A stretch of 64,000 bases of DNA, taken from CALAGJ01 sp964293305. Lineage in GTDB: Bacteria; Bacteroidota; Bacteroidia; Chitinophagales; Chitinophagaceae. A program made the position numbers and the translations under genes. Location: assembly GCA_964293305.1 (NCBI GenBank), contig CAXYYO010000013.1, forward strand, positions 17,476-81,475. Reading direction: 5' to 3'. Below the pieces are notes generated by a model that was given only the letters and a program-made list of their open reading frames with translations, was not told the origin of the DNA and made no database searches. Below are positions 61,601-64,000 of this stretch, in pieces (within the stretch, counting starts at the first letter, position 1; every line of letters starts with the position of its first letter).

Positions 61601-61877
61601 AATCAAAACTATCGCAGGGTGGTGCAGGTGTGGAGCTACTGCTGCCATACATAGGAAAATAAGAAATGCTATCTGCAAAACGGGCAGTTGCATTGCCATT
61701 GGCAAACATAAGTGTGGATTCTACGGTGCAGCCAATGCCATCATTAATTGATTTGTACGGCCAGAAAATCCAAGTGCCACGGGCTTCGAGTTCTGCACTT
61801 GATACGGGTGTGGTTTGTGAAAAAGACCGGGAAAGAAAGCATACAGCCAAGAGAAGGAGGGAGATGTTTTTAAGCAT
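58647..61877 (-). CDS. Large T9SS-secreted protein of unknown family (glycosidase-like?)
   Basis: 1076 residues; I do not recognise a named family. Signal peptide (MLKNISLLLLAVCFLSRSFSQ). The N-terminal third suggests a TIM-barrel enzyme: DYIKGVLLVFGWNYLQYKQD (about 95-115), GYGIEIWTGQWAPIG, then LLFLQCAEGSTGDLRP (about 303-318), which recalls the acid/base strand of clan GH-A glycosidases such as beta-galactosidases. The region from about 330 to 900 is rich in Asn, Tyr and Trp, without repeats I can define. The C-terminus is a T9SS sorting domain (LYPNPAVNYATIRI ... KGVYMVYLQVDGE). The middle is more GC-rich than its neighbours. Enzymatic function is inference only. Confidence 0.72.
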   Translation of the reverse strand: MLKNISLLLLAVCFLSRSFSQTTPVSSAELEARGTWIFWPYKSINDGIGCTVESTLMFANGNATARFADSISYFPMYGSSSSTPAPPCDSFDFCDLINQDYIKGVLLVFGWNYLQYKQDSLTIVPTYGIGGTDLIQYQKFYEAIKTVVNTDNIKGYGIEIWTGQWAPIGAFNEPRFPSWLLAPDAGVKRIVVTKGTDIRYYPDYLDKGRKVGNSYVNNTEGQYPDYVKMPSVDSPQTSDGVYKDDDYSLFGYTSDNFAETNYEYYYRKFLYRIIQYLCNLKTTGAPDNAWEDITTSKKIKEKLLFLQCAEGSTGDLRPTTDGEAVFEESSTESVNIDVSNDIDLETEWPIFVRKHWGWLANTLYQLNGAANSANYATRPLPNVHLLLNGGNGTKVWGERSDDSNPGLNTLPRKVTIDFNQPSPESYLLWPISSQSVYNNGVYPNNEDRLTRNWYRRRYNGSSWSNTPDAILKYLHQSWRKPPEGGHLYHMNFGRQYRDIYRRMKNDQLGSIAKATMGSNGGVIRYRDECDWDNTDIDKYLPRDNNGVYNTDKLLKRPQHLLATATSALDFGLDYWIQYYGMVTYQAETGCTYLDTANAKVFTFFNQHVQDYDYSNNDITKTIQSSYLAFKDGLDAADTTRFAVEDFAIHGGNNIQKKKVNSTNDDGTVNGNYNGEKYAEKIATNRNLGLSNIYNQNTVQAVSDIAQGGAGNQYTRNGGGQNDVGWFVTTDNDAAIIKSGSSSKLTMQEVDTLGSTIGYKSKQIGYYNIIGKTITGNTEITDKFSPFGRFSKGVVSTDMANNASGVFYQKASATYIKLGDELRSSIYNNNDPKHVYIAITWFGSSVYSGNNDATSHKLNLTIKGSDCMLTTYTDTFNRYSGTIHNRKRWFTSVYQIVNWTVFPNLQSWDFAISNSSGFADVSIQLAMVEIFIGSKPDYITDGLNQTAYYYAYPKPGKSGDPFNDANITGVNMAPPPDICNFLSAPVGDTLKVKTTTTDWQLYPNPAVNYATIRINQSASTIGITIRDMMGKTLQKKSLSNIAAGYNVPIDLSGYAKGVYMVYLQVDGETSYKKLIVE

Positions 61878-61956
61878 AACAGTTACTGTTTTGTAGTTAG
61901 AAATTGAGCAAAGCGATGATAAGGAATGGATAAAGTTTGATATTTACCACTCAGAA

Positions 61957-61964
61957 CAAATATA
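61957..61964 (-). promoter_or_regulatory. -7 promoter element (TATATTTG) for the 1076-residue protein gene
   Basis: TATATTTG on the minus strand, 79 bases upstream of the ATG at 61877; matches TAnnTTTG. Confidence 0.45.
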
Positions 61965-62036
61965 GAAGATTGAGCAATTATGATCATAATATTTTTATTT
62001 TATCTTCTGCTTATATTTGTTGGATATTTACGGGTA

Positions 62037-63899
62037 ATGAAAAACAAAAATTTTGATAATTTGAAAAAGATATTAATCTATTTAATTGTATCATGTTTAT
62101 CAACTGAATACTCATTTGCCCAAAGCTGGAATTTCCAGCAGAAAACCGTATCTTATAAAAAGCGAACAGCAAATGATTCTTACGGACAAGCAGTTGCAAT
62201 ACAAGGCGAGTACGCAATGGTGGGCGCATGGGTTAATGGCTATGATAGTAATGGTGATAATTATTTGGCCGGGGCCGGTGCTGTTTATCTCTACCAAAAA
62301 TCAGCATCAGGTATCTGGACTTCTATTAAAAAAATAGTACCATCAGACCGTACACTTTTTGATGCCTTTGGCTTCGCTGTAGCCATGGATAGCAATTATG
62401 CTGTAATAGGTGCACCCTTTGAAGGGCTGGGTGCTGTAGAAAGTGCCGGTGCGGTTTATGTGTTTGAAAATAAAGATGGAGACATTACCGAAGTAAATAA
62501 ACTATTTGCACCTGACCGGGAATATCTCGATGAGTTTGGAACTAAGGTAGCCATATCTGGGGATTGGATAATAGTAGGTTCCAACAGGGACGGGGAGGAT
62601 GAAAATGGAGAAAATACGATGCTTGGTGCCGGCTCGGCCTACCTGTATCACCGCAATGCGGGTGACTGGGTTTTTGCACAAAAAATTGTTGCATCTGACA
62701 GGAGCGGGGGGAGTAATTTTGGTTATTCTGTAGCCATAGACGGGGATTTTGCGGCAATTGGAGCCTTGGGTGGCAGCACTTATATTTTTAAAAATGTGGG
62801 TGGCTTGTGGAATGAAGTACAGCAATTACGAAGTATTGAAGAAGCTGCATTTGGGCGTGGGCTTTCTATGAAAGGTAATATGTTGATAGCAGGAGCTGGA
62901 GGACATAATAGTAATGGAAATAAATATACAGGCTCCGCATTTATTTTTGAAAATATTGGTGGTATCTGGACAAGAACACAACGGCTAGAAGCATCAGATG
63001 GCAGAGAAAATGACTTTTTTGGTTATTCCATAGATTTTGAAGGAGACTATATTGTAGGGGGGGCACTTGGCAATAGTTATGATGCAAATAATCAAAACTA
63101 TTGTAACAGTACCGGTGCTGCCTATATCTATCAAAAAAGTGTAGAAGGGGTATGGACAGAAATACAAAAGATAGTAGCCCCGGATAGGGACCCCGATATA
63201 TTTGAAGATTTTCCCCAACAATTTGGTATTTCTGTTGGTATTTCAGGAGGTTATATACTCTGTGGGGCCAACCTTGAGAGTTTTATTGAAAACGGAGAAA
63301 ATTATATCTATGAATCCGGTGCCGCCTATTTCTTCCAAAACTCCGTGCTGCCACTTGGTTTTAGTGCACTAACCGGAGAGAAAAAGGATAATAAAAATAT
63401 ACTCTACTGGCAAACATTTATAGAAACCAATCTGCAAAATATGCAGGTGCAGCGCAGTATAGATGGGGTAAATTTTCAACCTATAGCTACTGTGGCTGCC
63501 AATAAAAATGCATCCACATATAGTTATGAAGATGCTACTGCAGTGGCAGGAGTTACCAACTTTTACAGAATCAATTTTACAGAACAAGATGGACGCAAGG
63601 AGCTAAGCAATACCATTAGCATTGCAGCTACGGCTATACCATTTACCATAAGTATAAGACCCAATCCTTTTACCACCACATTTTCAATTGTAGCCAATAC
63701 AGGCCTTACAGCATCTACAACTATGACTGTGCATTGGTATAATACAGCAGGCCGCAAGGTTTATACTGAAATACGGTTTTTAAATAGTGGAGATAATACG
63801 ATTACCCTTAATACTGCTGCACTACCCAAAGGAATTTATATGGTTGAGTTTATGCTGAGTGATGGAAGGAGGAAAGTGGAGAAAGTGGTGAAGGAGTGA
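62037..63899 (+). CDS. T9SS-secreted FG-GAP-like repeat protein
   Basis: 620 residues from ATG 62037, chosen because it leads to the signal peptide (KKILIYLIVSCLSTEYSFAQ); the frame opens at 61980. Residues of about 35-450 contain six to seven repeats of about 50-60 residues with the theme DxFGxSVAIxGDYxxVGA...GxAYxYxxxxGxWxxxQKIxAxD, as in FG-GAP/integrin-alpha-like beta-propellers. A linker with LYWQTFIETNLQNMQVQRS follows, then a T9SS sorting tail (IRPNPFTTTFSIV ... KGIYMVEFMLSDG). Probably a surface adhesion or binding protein. It is divergent from the 1076-residue protein gene. Confidence 0.85.
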   Translation: MKNKNFDNLKKILIYLIVSCLSTEYSFAQSWNFQQKTVSYKKRTANDSYGQAVAIQGEYAMVGAWVNGYDSNGDNYLAGAGAVYLYQKSASGIWTSIKKIVPSDRTLFDAFGFAVAMDSNYAVIGAPFEGLGAVESAGAVYVFENKDGDITEVNKLFAPDREYLDEFGTKVAISGDWIIVGSNRDGEDENGENTMLGAGSAYLYHRNAGDWVFAQKIVASDRSGGSNFGYSVAIDGDFAAIGALGGSTYIFKNVGGLWNEVQQLRSIEEAAFGRGLSMKGNMLIAGAGGHNSNGNKYTGSAFIFENIGGIWTRTQRLEASDGRENDFFGYSIDFEGDYIVGGALGNSYDANNQNYCNSTGAAYIYQKSVEGVWTEIQKIVAPDRDPDIFEDFPQQFGISVGISGGYILCGANLESFIENGENYIYESGAAYFFQNSVLPLGFSALTGEKKDNKNILYWQTFIETNLQNMQVQRSIDGVNFQPIATVAANKNASTYSYEDATAVAGVTNFYRINFTEQDGRKELSNTISIAATAIPFTISIRPNPFTTTFSIVANTGLTASTTMTVHWYNTAGRKVYTEIRFLNSGDNTITLNTAALPKGIYMVEFMLSDGRRKVEKVVKE

Positions 63900-63906
63900 G
63901 GATTAA

Positions 63907-63941
63907 TTATGAATTATGAGTTATGAATTATAAATTATTAA
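63907..63941. repeat. Heptanucleotide tandem repeat
   Basis: Five 7-base units: TTATGAA, TTATGAG, TTATGAA, TTATAAA, TTATTAA, starting 8 bases after the FG-GAP gene's stop. Further on, AGTTGATGG occurs twice (about 63973 and 63989), so the whole end of the window is low-complexity. Confidence 0.8.
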
Positions 63942-64000
63942 TGGCCTAATTTGTTGATTGGAATTGTTAGAATAGTTGATGGAGTGATAAGTTGATGGCT

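Noticed and set aside
1..64000. CRISPR arrays, prophage, integrases, transposases, tRNA or rRNA genes
   Set aside because: Looked for direct-repeat/spacer patterns, transposase or integrase motifs and RNA gene signatures; none was found.

Overview
The window comes from a low-GC, Gram-negative Bacteroidota chromosome, most likely family Chitinophagaceae (inference). Pointers are TAnnTTTG promoter elements in front of many genes, four proteins with type IX secretion (T9SS) C-terminal sorting tails (YPNP-type motif and final GVYMV/GLYLIE-type strand), an RprY-like response regulator, several SC-type lipoprotein signals, and Bacteroidota-specific families (DUF4783, DUF6580, CBU_0592-like). I see no rRNA, tRNA, CRISPR array, prophage or intact insertion sequence. 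Most genes are ordinary chromosomal genes.

Layout. 0-9 kb: partial KdsD sugar-phosphate isomerase, RecQ helicase, a marR-acyl-CoA dehydrogenase pair with a palindromic operator, an alpha/beta hydrolase, a GT2 glycosyltransferase, and a TetR regulator next to a PaaE-like reductase. 9-16.5 kb: RprY-like response regulator, membrane-anchored esterase, LOG-family protein, rpmH (L34), MeaB GTPase, and a three-gene ABC efflux operon (lipoprotein adaptor, permease, ATPase). 16.5-28.6 kb: a secreted PPAD-type deiminase, gpmI, a DUF4783 protein, murF, a metallophosphoesterase, the glycolytic pair pfkA-pyk, queA and corA. 28.8-38.2 kb: a small membrane protein, a lipoprotein phosphatase, marC, and an eight-gene cobalamin uptake and salvage operon (btuB-like receptor, DUF6580, BtuF-like protein, CobU, DUF71 enzyme, CobT, CobS, CobC) behind a clear cobalamin riboswitch. 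38-47.5 kb: DinB-like protein, beta-propeller lipoprotein, exonuclease, coiled-coil protein, ruvB, an LpxL-like acyltransferase, recO and L-serine dehydratase. 47.5-54 kb: a Fic-protein remnant, a DapA-like/aldehyde dehydrogenase pair (bottom of hydroxyproline or pentonate catabolism), a flavin reductase, a carboxypeptidase-regulatory-domain protein, a secreted SGNH esterase and gpsA. 55-64 kb: three large T9SS cargo genes, namely a GH13 amylase-like enzyme, an unrecognised 1076-residue protein and an FG-GAP-like repeat protein.

The strongest unexpected structure is a pair of reciprocal gene relics. The last codons of recO survive upstream of the intact metallophosphoesterase (22.24-22.30 kb). 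A frameshifted 5' fragment of that metallophosphoesterase lies directly downstream of the intact recO (44.54-44.67 kb). The two loci share a 45-base identical run across the recO stop codon, in opposite orientation 22 kb apart. A second inverted pair of about 51-base dispersed repeats (29.16 and 47.82 kb) lies nearby. Together they suggest duplication and rearrangement of this region.

Functional links: the B12 operon supplies cobamide that could serve the methylmalonyl-CoA mutase implied by MeaB, although no B12-dependent enzyme is in the window. pfkA-pyk, with gpmI close by, forms a glycolytic group that could be fed by the secreted GH13 enzyme. The deiminase, GH13, 1076-residue and FG-GAP-like proteins should all be exported by T9SS machinery encoded elsewhere.
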